Below are positions 1 through 11,900 of a DNA stretch of 64,000 nucleotides, one piece after another (the stretch's first letter is position 1; every line of letters starts with the position of its first letter). Below the pieces are notes generated by a model. The model was not told where the DNA came from, made no database searches, and saw only the letters and a program-made list of their open reading frames with translations. Origin of the DNA: Phallusia mammillata. Its lineage: Eukaryota > Chordata > Ascidiacea > Phlebobranchia > Ascidiidae. The stretch is from the NCBI GenBank assembly GCA_003260075.1, contig QLIY01000431.1, positions 35,024 to 99,023 of the forward strand. The letters are read 5' to 3'. The translations under genes and the position numbers were made by a program.

Positions 1-952
1 CTAAAATTTTTATGATTAATGTCAGAGTTGTGATAAAGTTTGATCATCACCTCAAGTGCAATATAATATTTACCATTTGTTGATGAGTAATGTAGTTGTA
101 ATAAGCCTATGAATGTGGCCTAAATTTTTCATTTTAAAATAGGTGCTTGAAAAAAAGCTTGTGACCTTTTTGCTTTCTGAATCACCATGTGTTGTAACCA
201 CCCACTTAAATGTCAAGTAAAACCAAACTGTTGGTGAAGTACAATCTGTTCTATATATGCATAACTGACAATGCAGTTTGGCAATATTAATACAGGACCT
301 GCAAGGAAAATTTGTGAAACAACATTATGTCCAAATTGCAAACAGTATCATCCTTTAGATTTTTTATGCTTAACATTTTTTGAACCATTTACACTGCAAC
401 ATGTGTTTCACTTCTTGTTTGACATGTGTATGTACTGAGTGTAAATATAATATGCAAGATGTGATAAAACACATCTTTTCTGTAAAAATTGGGTATTGAT
501 ATTAAATTAAGATAAACCCGTTTTGAAATGTATATATTTGTGTCAGATCATCACAAAAATATAGTTATTGACAAATTTCATTTCTCATACATTTAGAGAT
601 GTCACAAACAAACCCGCATATTTGCACAGTATGTAGGGTTGTGTTGTGCAAACAAATCCTTAAATATGACCATCAGGTCATTGGTTCGTTGGTCGTTGTC
701 AAATTGACTTAGATTTCTTTAGGGTAAACAATATTGAAATTTCGAAATGTACCTTGATACTTGTCGGGTGCTTTGGACGCATTTGAGGCATTATACTGTT
801 GGTACAACCACATAGATTTCCTGTGGGATTTCACAATCCAACAATTAAATGTCAAACGCACTCCTGTGAGCTAACATTTATATTTAAATGTTGAATTTTT
901 GATTTAGAATTTAGGATTGCATGGTTTTTGTCTATTAATTGTTTTTTTATAG
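1..952 (+). other. Intron of the Caskin gene (upstream part)
   Basis: AT-rich non-coding sequence ending in a pyrimidine-rich acceptor with AG at 951-952, directly before the first Caskin exon in the window. I see no coding exon in it. The missing ankyrin-repeat exons should lie to the left of the window. Confidence 0.6.
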
Positions 953-3900
953 GTAGTACAGCTATTGGTGGATTGTGGCATTGATACATCTATAACAAAC
1001 ACTCAAGGACAAGCTGCTCTGGACATTGTTAAAGGGCTTCCTCAAACTCACCCAACCATTGATATGATGAAAATATTGAGCTTGACAAACTCTTCATTTT
1101 TGCAGGTAACTTTTTCCCCTTATTTTAACAAGCAGTGTATGACTCTGTGCCTTGTAATGACAAGAAGAAAGGCTTTAAAGTGATGAATTAATTTTTTTAC
1201 TGCACAAATGCATCTTAATTCGTATTTGATTTCTTGCTAAATAAAACTTATTTTAACACTTTGTTTTATGCATACATATATTTATGTTTATGTGCATGTA
1301 GCAGATGTAATAGGTATGCAAAGCAGAAAGCACCCAAAAAAATTGGCAATTTTGCTTCTCAAAAATTTCAATAAGAAAACATAAGTTTTCATCTTATCTG
1401 AGTTTCATAACAAACTGCCAATGTGTTGTTTTCATTTAGGTGTATGCTGTAAATGACTTTAAAAATGTTTACGATAAGTCAAGTCTTGCATTTACACGAG
1501 GAACAATTATAACTGTTGTGGAACAAAATGCAAGTGGAAATTGGAAAGGTCGAATTGACAATCTGAATGGAATACCATCTGTGGGTTATTTTCCATCTGC
1601 ATATGTACGTCCCATTGATCAGGATGATTATCATGCGAGCATAGCAGGTAAATGTTTTTTCCTGGTTTTTATTTATTGTTGTAAAACTTCAATAGATGCC
1701 TAACAGAATGCAGGTTCTTTTGACTGCTATTAAGACTACATTTGCATGTGACACAGATATCCTAAGTAAGCAATTCATACCCTTCACATGTTTTGTGAAC
1801 GTTTCTTGTTCTTCATGTAAATGTATGCCACTAACAGTTCACGAAATGTCAATGGGCTGAGGTTTTTTCTAAGTGCTATGTGTCACAGGCACGGTGGTAT
1901 TTTATACATCATCCAACTAACACATAACATTTCATCATGCCTAAAGTGTAATCGCTTGCTGTATACAGCTAGATGCCAATGCTTAGAAGGTAATTTAATA
2001 GCGAGTATCATGGATTTAAAAAAGTGTTAAAACATGTTGAAGTGTAGCAAACATCTGGCAAATGTATCCTATCACTGCTGGACTGATATATATAAGATGT
2101 GCTTAAAAGTGTGTAATGCTTATTCTGTAGAAAGTAGGTACATATGAAATATGCAGCATGTCACCAATGGCAGGAAGTGTGTTACATGTAGTTGTGTGGT
2201 TGTGTGCTTACAAGTGGTGTGTTTCAAGGTTCAGATGATAGTGGAATACATCCTTATGATGAGGAAGTTAACTTTACCTGTCACCCCACTTCCACAATGT
2301 ACACATATCCTATTTCAAATTTGCCAACAAGTCACCATGTGATTTCTAATGCATCGCATAAGTACGTTAATATGGAACCACATGTGACAGCAAGCCCACC
2401 TCATGCTTCACGAGTATGTTTGATTTATTTTTGGTTTATCTTTTCTTATGATTTTCTTTCAAAATCATTATGATTTACAGAAACATGTCATACCCAATGT
2501 TAATAACCCAAGTTACGATGATGTCATTTTTAGTCAACAAGTTCAAAATAAATCGCACCTTTCTGTAAAAAAGTCAAATGCACCAACACAACCCATTGAA
2601 ACTATTCCGGTTTCAAAACCTTTGATTGCCAACCCGGGGTAGGTAATGGTGTCTGACGACAAGCCTTTGTTCACTGACATAGGCTTTTTTCATAGCTATG
2701 AGGATGTGCTTATTGATTGTTCATCAGTTTCTGTCTCTATAAGTGGAAAAGCAAGTAATGTAGCCACGCAAATTGCCTGCAACCATAAACCATTGCAAAA
2801 TCAAGCACTTCCTTCGACCCACAGCGCAGGTACGTCACTTCGCATGATGAGCTTAAGTTGCATGAATATGCAATAGACGTGAATGATGGATGATTAGTAG
2901 CATGATTCAGCTGCATTTGATGATTATACAAATTGTTTCATAAGTATTATTTTATTGCAGTTGGTCCGTTGACAGCAACAAATAGAACTGTGGTTCAGGG
3001 CAGTGGAAAGGTGTGTTTGCAATTTGAGTTCATATCAAATTTGGTAAAAATTTTATGAAAATATAATTTGTACATCAGGCCAGTAAGTCTGAAGAAGAAG
3101 TCCTGCAGTGGTTGCAATCTATTCACATGGAGGATTACTGTCAGAGCTTTTTGTCTCATGGTTATGATATGGTCACTATTTCTTACATGAATCCCTCTGA
3201 CTTGAGTGCACTGAACATTTTTAACCCAGATGACAGAAGTACATTAAGTAGCCAAATACATGTTCTAAGGTCTACTGGCAAATATCCAAAATTATTGGCT
3301 AGATTACCAAACACAGTGGATGAGTGGTTATCTAGTATTGGTTTGTTGGATTACATGCCTATCTTTAAGAAACATGGCATACTAAGCATTGAGAGACTGA
3401 CACAAACATCTTGGGAAGACCTACAGGTATTCACTGCACTCTTGTAGACTCTGTTATGAAAAGATTTGTGTTTCTTTTTAAAAATACTGCTTGTTTTTGC
3501 AGGATTTGAAAATAAACAAACTAGGGCATCAGAAAAAAATTACTATAGCTATTAAAGAATTGCTGCACTTGCTACAGTCTGTAACTGTACGGACTTCAAC
3601 TTCACCTGTTAGCCAACCACAAAATACATCAGCTGTTCTTAGCTCTCCGAGTGAAAGCAGTCTGTCTACCGACAAACAAGTTCAAGTATCAAGAAAGATG
3701 TCAAATCTGAAGCCGTCTTCTGGATATGCACCCCCAGTTAGTGTGAAACCGGGTACAAAACCAAAACCCAAAACAATGGCATCATTTCATGAAAACCCAG
3801 GGCTAAGTCTTGAATTGCAAAAAGCACTTAACAGAAGGCAGAAAGTAATTGATGATGCTTCCGGAAGTGAACCCAAATCGCCAGCGAAAGAAACTTCTGT

Positions 3901-6064
3901 AGAACCAAAGCAAGTAACGCCCTCCTCCTATGTGGCCCATTCTCAGCCCAACGCATATGTGGTATCAAAGGTATGTCCGGTGCGGTGTGCTGTTTGCAAT
4001 ACTTCAATTTGTTGTTAATAATGTGCCACATTTGGGGCCTGAACTCAAACACAAAATATCACATGAAAAAATGATTTGTTGTTATTACACAAACTGGTAT
4101 AACTTAAAATATAAATATGCTTGTGTTATATCTAAGTCAGTTTGACTTTCAACCTGTATCAGTCACTGCCTAATTGATAATATAAAATCCAAATAGAAAC
4201 ACGTCCAAAAAAGACTATTTTTGCATTACAATCTAGGGATGCTTGCTGTCACTACACCAGCTAAATGTTTTAATTTTCAGGTCATATTGTAGGATTTGTG
4301 TGTTTTAGCAAAACTTGTATTTTTTCCTAAACATCATTAGATAGGTAGTTGTTTAAATGTCACCAATAATCTTCAACAATAATAAAAATACTTTTTTGGT
4401 CCTGTGATCAATGACACCAGCACAGTATGGTCATGATGTTAGTTTGCAAAAAATTTACCACAGTTTCTTATTTTGTTTCTTCACGATTTCAGGTAGATGT
4501 GATTCAACCATCAGGCCCTTCATTAAAAGCTACAACACCTTCACCACAAACTCGAAAGCAAGGTAGTCATCACAGGGGCCCTCCACCGAGCCCACCAAAG
4601 CGAACAACTTCTGTCTCAGCGGATGATGGATCAGCAGAAGTTGTCCCTGACAAACAGCTGCCGCATATACCAGTTCAAAATCATCATCATCCTGTCCCTG
4701 TAGTTGCTGTTAAGAAGCCAGGTGTGGCCCCAAAACCCACCAAACCTGAAAAACCACAAATTAATGCAAATAAACCAAATGTGATGAAGAAGCCAACTGC
4801 AAAACCCAAGCCTATGTCACAATTGGCTACAAATCAAGTTGAACTTCCGTCCCCTCCTAAACATACATTAAAAACCTCGCCAGTTCATGGCAATGCAGCT
4901 CAAAATACCCAAAGTATTGCACCCAAATCGCCACTTGGAAATGTTGGAAATAGGTTTGACCTCAGTGTTCTTGATCAACTGAGCCCATCTAAACCTTCCC
5001 TAATGGAAAACAACCAAAAGCCTAAAGTTGAGAAACAACCTTTCCCTGGAGAAATTCAAGAACCATTTGTTAAAAAACAAACATTTTCATCTGGAAACCG
5101 GAAACCTAACGAAAAACAACCTTTTCCAAAAGAAAGCCGAAAACCTGTTGTTAAAAACCAAATCCCCACTGTTAAAACATCTGGTACTTCATCACACAAT
5201 ACAATATCATTTCATTCACCAGCAGAAGATTTTCAGTGGCCAGCACCACCACCTCCTTTGGATGTAGATTTACCCGATCCTGAGCCATTACCGGAGGTAA
5301 TGTCAGACCATGAAACCTGTTTTGAGGAAGATATTGACACAGGAACTGTTAAGCGACGACCAGCTTCTATTAATTTGTTGAATGAAGTACACACACCTTC
5401 TACCTCTGAGCAAAAGGAAAAAAAAATGAATGAAGCAGTAAAAACAGCCCACCAGGTAAATAAAACTCCTGACATACCAACAAGCCAGGTTCCTGTGCTT
5501 CCACCAAAAACTGCAAGAAAAAGTGACCCATTACCGCCTCCAGTTCCAGCAAAACTTGGAAAAAAGCAAACACAACCTTTGGACATACCAGGTACTTTTT
5601 CGATTTGTATTGTGATTTTTAACTATATGAAGTAATTCTCCCAAGTTATATTGCGTGGTTGAGGGTAAGCTGTCTACAACACATTATTTTCAGAAGATAA
5701 TTATCCATTATAATGGATCACCTACATAATTGTGACATTAAAGCACAAATTGTGCTCATCAAAATGATGATATGTACATATTTATAAGTCACAGTCACAT
5801 CACTGGGTCACACTGTGTCCTACTCTTTGTCTGCTTTCACGTTTAGTGCTGTATTTAGATTCCATGCAATGAATCATACTCTTTCGTTGGTGTTATGCAT
5901 CTAGTGGCTTGTTACTCTATGAAAGCAAAAGGAACCACATTAAAAATTCTTGATTTTTAGATTCCGATGAGGAGTTACAAAACACTGAAGCACGAAAAGT
6001 ACTGGATGACATTGGATCTATGTTTGATGATCTTGTAAATGAATTTGATGAAATTTTGGGCTGA
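953..6064 (+). CDS. CASKIN: Caskin (CASK-interacting adaptor), 3' part of the gene, 10 exons
   Basis: Multidomain adaptor; vertebrate Caskins bind CASK and presynaptic signalling proteins. Exons: 953-1105, 1440-1647, 2229-2413, 2481-2638, 2696-2829, 2961-3010, 3079-3426, 3503-3970, 4493-5591, 5961-6064. All junctions are GT-AG, and the phases join into one frame of 968 codons plus stop. Domains in order: end of the ankyrin repeats (NTQGQAALDIVKG), an SH3-like domain (VYAVNDF to VGYFPSAYV), a low-complexity linker, two tandem SAM domains (VLQWLQSIHMEDY and VDEWLSSIGLLDY), a long proline/lysine-rich tail with many PPKP-type motifs, and an acidic conserved C-terminus (KVLDDIGSMFDDLVNEFDEI). Ankyrin-SH3-SAM-SAM-proline-rich-tail order is diagnostic of Caskin. 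The 5' exons are off the window. The intron at 2639-2695 is only 57 bp but has a good donor (GTAGGTAA) and acceptor (TTTTTTCATAG). Confidence 0.9.
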
Positions 6065-7371
6065 ACGTGTGGTGTTATCATGTTTCTTCAATTTATTTTA
6101 TGTTTGTTTTAATCGCAATGCGTTTGCAAGTTAACTTTCATTTCCATGTTTTAAATCATAACATGTCTGTGATGCCGTGTTTTTTATGGTCCTAAGGTGT
6201 TTTGCACTATAAATTATTTCCAAGGTACTTGTTATGGTAGCTAACCATAACAGATAAGCGATACCATGCGACACTCATCGCTTTTGTTCTTGCCACATAC
6301 AGCGTTTTATTGTGCACTTGTGTTTCATTGCTTTAGCTTGCACGTAAGGACTTCCCTGATGAGCTTTTATTTAAGTGTATCCTTTTTTTCATTCAACAAA
6401 GAATTTATCAAGTTCACGTTTGAACGATGGTGATTAATACAAGGCTGCATGTAAAAAAGTTTGTACTGAGTATTTTCTTGCAGTCATGTGTACAACTCAC
6501 GGTTGACTTTATCCCGACAACCTAAGTGCAGATGGCCGCGTCTAAATTTTTTTTCCAGTTCAGCATAATGTTGCATATATTGTGGTTTCCACGTTAGACA
6601 GCTACTGTTCGTTTGTGTTTCCACTTCCCAAGTTTAGGTATTAACAGCCATTTAAACACTTGCCACCCATGTCACATTAAAATTAACATACACAAATCAA
6701 AGAAGAGCATTGTGAAAGAGTTGTAAACTCGATCATGAGGAAACGTTACTCGTTTGAAGTTACTCGCCCGGTTTAAATTTAGTTTTTTTTAACGTGCTAT
6801 TGTATTTGTAAACAGCTCTTCTTCCGAAACCCTTCGCCTGTACGTGTCACGAAAACTTGGTGGCTAGCCGGATGTGGCCGGTTTACACTCTAATGCTAAT
6901 TAATAAAACTGTTTGACGTTCCCTTGGTAAAGCATAGTTCGGAAGCTGTTGCAGCTATGCCGAGTTTCCATAAACTACATGTTGTATTGTGCATGTTTCA
7001 GTATTTATTTGATAGGAGGGGATACATTTTCATTTTATTGAAACTATAGAATTCGACGGAAAGTACAACAACCCCATATATTGTAGGCTACTTGACGTTA
7101 GTATGGTGGATTTCGTTTAGTATTCGAACGTATTAAATCACGTCATTAAATCAATTTGCATTTATCTTATGTTTCACGTCAGGGTAATTGCGAAGTTTGG
7201 TTATACGGTGAAGCTCGTTTGATGAACAGACAAAATATTTTAGCTTTACTTAAAAGTTTAACAATAGTAAGTTAGTAAATATTTGCACATGACGGCTATA
7301 TCTACACATATAGGTTATAAATGGGAACTACAGGTGTACAGGTGAACTACTCTTGCTAGAGCTGTGTATGA
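6065..7371. other. Convergent 3' regions of Caskin and the AbfB-EGF gene
   Basis: No coding exon is visible. The left part is probably Caskin 3' UTR. The right end (about 7290-7371) is the 3' UTR of the minus-strand gene, because it is nearly identical to the sequence after the stop codon of the paralogue at about 23158-23245. Confidence 0.5.
6902..6907 (+). terminator. Candidate polyadenylation signal of Caskin
   Basis: AATAAA about 840 bp after the Caskin stop codon. It is the first canonical hexamer I noticed downstream on this strand. Transcript evidence would be needed to confirm it. Confidence 0.4.
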
Positions 7372-8902
7372 TTATGGAAGGAGACCAAGCAGCTCCTTGG
7401 GATAACGATCCACAATTGTTTCTGTGGGGTATAATCAAAATATTAGTTTTGCACGTTTAAACGTTTACCAAAACAGTAAGGAAACCCACCGCAGTTGTGC
7501 ACCAATCCACACTGAATGCACATATGTGGACTTTTTTCACCACATGAACAGCCACCCTTTACACAGCATGCACAATCTGTACGGCTTGGATCAAAATCAC
7601 ATTGACAGCCAGTTCTCTTCAAGGTCCAACCACTGACTCGGTTTTTGTTTTCTGCCAAACAAAAAATATTCTTTGGTAATTGTGGCACTATTTTAAAGCT
7701 GTCGCATGGCGTTGCCGTGTAAACACCCAGCACCTCGCTTTTTATCTTTATCTGCAAATCCACGCATATGTCACGCCGGAAGCTGTTATAACACATGAGG
7801 CAGGGCCGGATTAACACCATTAGAGGCCCTAAGCACTAAAACAATTTGGTGCCCCTCATACCATTTTTAATTCGAAATACAAACAAAAAAACAAAATTAT
7901 TCATCGAGATTTCGATTTTAACATAATATACAGCAGCAAGGGTAATAGACTATAAGCTTAGCTGATATTAAACTTGCAGATTTGTTTCAGAATGCCAGAA
8001 ATACTCCAAAACTCAATTAAAAACGCCTAATTTTGCTGCTGCCTTCCCCAGTCTCAGCACTGTTGCCCAATTGTAAAACATACTAGTATTAGCGTCGTGT
8101 TTAATTTACGTTTGCCACATACGCGAATATGTTTTCAAACAGCATGCTATTAACTAAGCATTGCCTTACTGTCTTGACCAGGGGTGCCCAATCTTTTTTG
8201 ACTCAAGATCGACGTTTGAGGTAGTCCAACTCTCGGGATCTACCATTCCAATACAAACTAACAAGATAATGCAAGACTATGTGTGTATTACCAAAGAAAA
8301 ACTAGCATTTTCCGAGACCTGTTTTACGTTTTTTTATCGTGGTTTGGGTGTGACTTTTTGCATTGAACTTAATTTTTATAATTCATCCGATGCTAATCTT
8401 GATAATAGCAAAAGTATCAGCACAAAGTAACCATTACTACTGTAACTATTACTTTTGTGACTTTTGCGACGTAAAGTGTCGTCTGAGTATTTGTGGTGTG
8501 AACATATCAACAAATCCTAATGAATAACTTTCACAATAAAGTCATCTATGTAGGGCAACATTCCCTAAAAACGCATTACAAAACAAGTATTTTAAATAAT
8601 TTTCTGAATCTCTCGCGATCGACTGGATATCAGTCCGAGATCGACTAGTCGATCGCGATCGACGGGTTGGGCACCCATGAGTTTTGACTGTTTAAGGTTT
8701 TAACAAACAGAACAACGCAACGTTGTTACGTCATATAGCACGCAATCAATCCCTTTTGTCAGATATTTTATTTGCTCGCTTTATAAACAGAACTTCATTT
8801 TCATTAGATTTTGAATATAGTTGTAGTTTTTGGTTAGATTTAATAATTTACCTTGAAACCATTTCTGTGGTGCCCCTCCTTTACTTGATGCCCTAAGCAC
8901 GT

Positions 8903-8940
<38 letters not shown>

Positions 8941-11900
8941 TGAGGCGATATAAGACCAGTAACGACAATAGGATAACATACAACATAAGAGACATATTAC
9001 CGCAATTGGGCATCTCTCCATCAATAAATTTGCTTCCTTCCACAGTATTGCCCAATCTGTCCACACACCAACAACTTCCAGTTTCATCACATTGCGTTGG
9101 CTCATAGAGTCCTCTTATGTTGCACTTCTTACTGAACTTCGAAATTCCTTCCGGTTGTTGGGCGTCGAAGAAACATGGAGCAGCATCCTCTGCAGGCAAT
9201 AGACAGTATAGTAAGATTTACCAAAATATCGCGGCAAAAGGTACTTGCACAAAGGGTACAAAAGGTACTTACTTATCAATGGAATTTGGCAGTTTTCTCC
9301 GTGACCACATTGTACACATTTGCGTGCATCCTTCTCTGCACATTGACAACCACCATCGATGCAGCATGGACAGTCAAACCGGGTTGGGTTAAAGTAACAC
9401 TGGCAACCACTTTTTGAAATGGTCCAAGAATTGACAAGTTCTGAGTATGGCAAATAAATGTTAAAATAATTGTAAATAAATGTTATGTACCACATGCTTG
9501 TAGAACATTATTCACCTCTGCACGTTTTTCCATCAGATGAGAGATAAAATCCGCTATCACAGCTACAATCGAACGATCCAGCGTTGTTTTCGCACACATG
9601 GTGACAGTCGTGAGTGTCTTTGTCGCATTCATTTACATCTGTCCAAAAGTACATTTTAAAATAAGCGGGCAAAACAAGGTGATGAGGTAAAACGATGTTC
9701 GCCTTTTTTAGACGACCTACTTAAACAGACGTGCGCTAAATCTGTTTGTAGGTTGCCATCTTCGGTGTCAACGTGTTTTCTCAAATGCAAATGATAAAAA
9801 ATGGTTGGTATTTTTAGTGTATGTTTCTTTTCATATGCTGACTTTTAGTCAAACATAAGAGGTCCTTTACACAGCCCAAATATAGGACAAAACGGGAAAA
9901 TATGACCTTTGGAAATTTTAAACAATTTCGGGTAATTTTTTATAAACTATTTTTTCTAACTAGATCTAAACTATCTGACTTGCAAGTTTGGATGGAATGT
10001 TACCGGCGTTAACGAAGCTGCGTGTTTGCGCACAAGTGTCCTATTGTTTAGGAGGTAAATTTAAATGTGTTGTATCGTCTCTTTCTTGTCGAGTAGAACA
10101 CGCAAGGATGCATGCCCATGTTTAATTGTTGATGTTATAATAGACTTGCATATGACTATACCAGTAATATTAATGACTTAACAAAACATTTGTCACATGG
10201 AAGTTTGTCATGCCACTGCACCTGAGCATGATTTCAAATCATCTTCAATCACGAATCCATCATCACATCCACAGGTATAACTTCCAAGAACATTAATGCA
10301 AACTTGTTGGCAGTCATTTTCTTCCGCACACTCATCAATGTCTATAAATAAGGTTACAACCGTATTGTTGCATCACGAGTTTTGTTCTATTGCACTTGCA
10401 TTAGGTTAAATTAAACTATTTGCAAACTGAAAGTCATTTTTGTGTGTAATATCAAGACAGATAAGCGTGTATTTTAACAAACTATCAGTTGTAAATACTG
10501 TTGTGAAAAACCTTCGCATGTTTTCCCATCAGATGAGAGATAAAATCCGCTATCACAGCTACAATCGAACGACCCAACGTTATTTTCACACACGTGGTGG
10601 CAGTCGTGAGTGCTGTTGTCGACGCATTCGTCTACATCTGTTTAAAGAATAAAAACAAATCAGCACTGAAGACAACAATTAGTATAAAATATAGATCGTA
10701 GCGTGGTGTTTCGATTGAAAATATAAAAGTTTTTTTTTTTTAGATAAGAGAATGCGCGAATACATGCTTTTGTTTGTTTGTTATAGTAACACTAGACTTG
10801 CATATGATCATGGCAGGGAATACATAAGTTCCAAAAAACGTCTGTAAATTAGAATTAATTAAATGCACCTGAACACGATATTAAGTCTTCTTCCATGATG
10901 AACCCATTGTTACATTCACAAACATAATTTCCAGGAATATTAATGCAAACTTGTTGGCAGTCATTTCCTTCCACGCACTCATCGATGTCTGTAAACAAAG
11001 GTTTTCAAAAGCAAATATATTAAAACGTGATATTATTTTCAATGTTTTTATTGTAATGAAGTTATTTTCTAAGCTTTAAATCGCTCCCAAAAAGATGTAT
11101 TAGATAGTATACATATCTATCCGCGTCCGGGTTTGTTAATAAAAGTACATAACTTAAATTCGTTCGTTACAGAGATCTCAAACACATGACCCCTGGCTCT
11201 CCGAGGGATTTGTGTAGCTCGCAAAGTACTTTTATGTGTTTTACCATAGATTAGTTATCTATGGTTTTACCCCGGCCGAATATCGTAAATAGTTGCAACG
11301 TGTTTAAAGGCTGATCGAAATGGCATATCGACCTACCGTATCCTGTAGGGCTGTTATCAAATAAAGGTTTTTAATTTTTCAAATAATCAAATATTTTTTT
11401 TCCTTTTAAATCAAATAATCAAATAATTCAAATAATTTAGAATACCTGATACATAAGGCCCAGAGTCATTATTAAATAAATATATAAATAAGATATAGTT
11501 GCAACTATAGTTGAAATTACTAAACAAATTTTGTAAGCTCTCATAGCTAGTCATTAAATCTAGGCTACACCTTTTTTCTGTTTAACATCACAAATTAGTT
11601 TAGATAGAGATATGCTTCAGTCATTCTCCGTAATTCGGGGGGGGGGGGGGGGGTGTTTACGGATACTGGAATGAACAGTAAATTGTCATGCTTTTTTGTC
11701 TAGCATTTTTTTGGGAATGGGTTACTGAACACTAATATAAGGCTGAAAACATATGTTGCAGTGTCTCTGTGTAACAGCAATTTAATAAAAATGTCACCAA
11801 TGTGTTCAAGTAAATTGATTTTGCACATTTTATCGAGGTTTACAGCATAGAAAAAAATTATTTGATTATTTGAAATGTGTCAAAAATTATTTGATAAATT

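Larger units (their letters stand above)
7801..8938. mobile_element. Non-autonomous hAT-like element, right end replaced by poly-G
   Basis: Begins with CAGGGCCGGATTAA, a terminus typical of hAT-type elements, and is flanked by CATGAGG at 7794-7800 and again at 8939-8945 (probable target-site duplication). The matching right terminus is absent: 36 G residues stand where it should be. A second element (8179-8680) is nested inside. It lies in an intron of the AbfB-EGF gene; the equivalent intron of the paralogue is only about 190 bp and lacks it. Confidence 0.65.

Noticed and set aside
2639-2695. Reading the Caskin exon straight through, or starting a new protein at 2646
   Set aside because: There is an in-frame stop right after 2638. 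A 57-bp intron with good splice sites keeps the frame on both sides.
8840-9199. Open frames with long proline or glycine runs over the G tract (also near 49305 and 49933-50262)
   Set aside because: They are translations of the poly-G/poly-C tract and its flanks, not genes. The 9001-9189 part is the genuine thyroglobulin exon.
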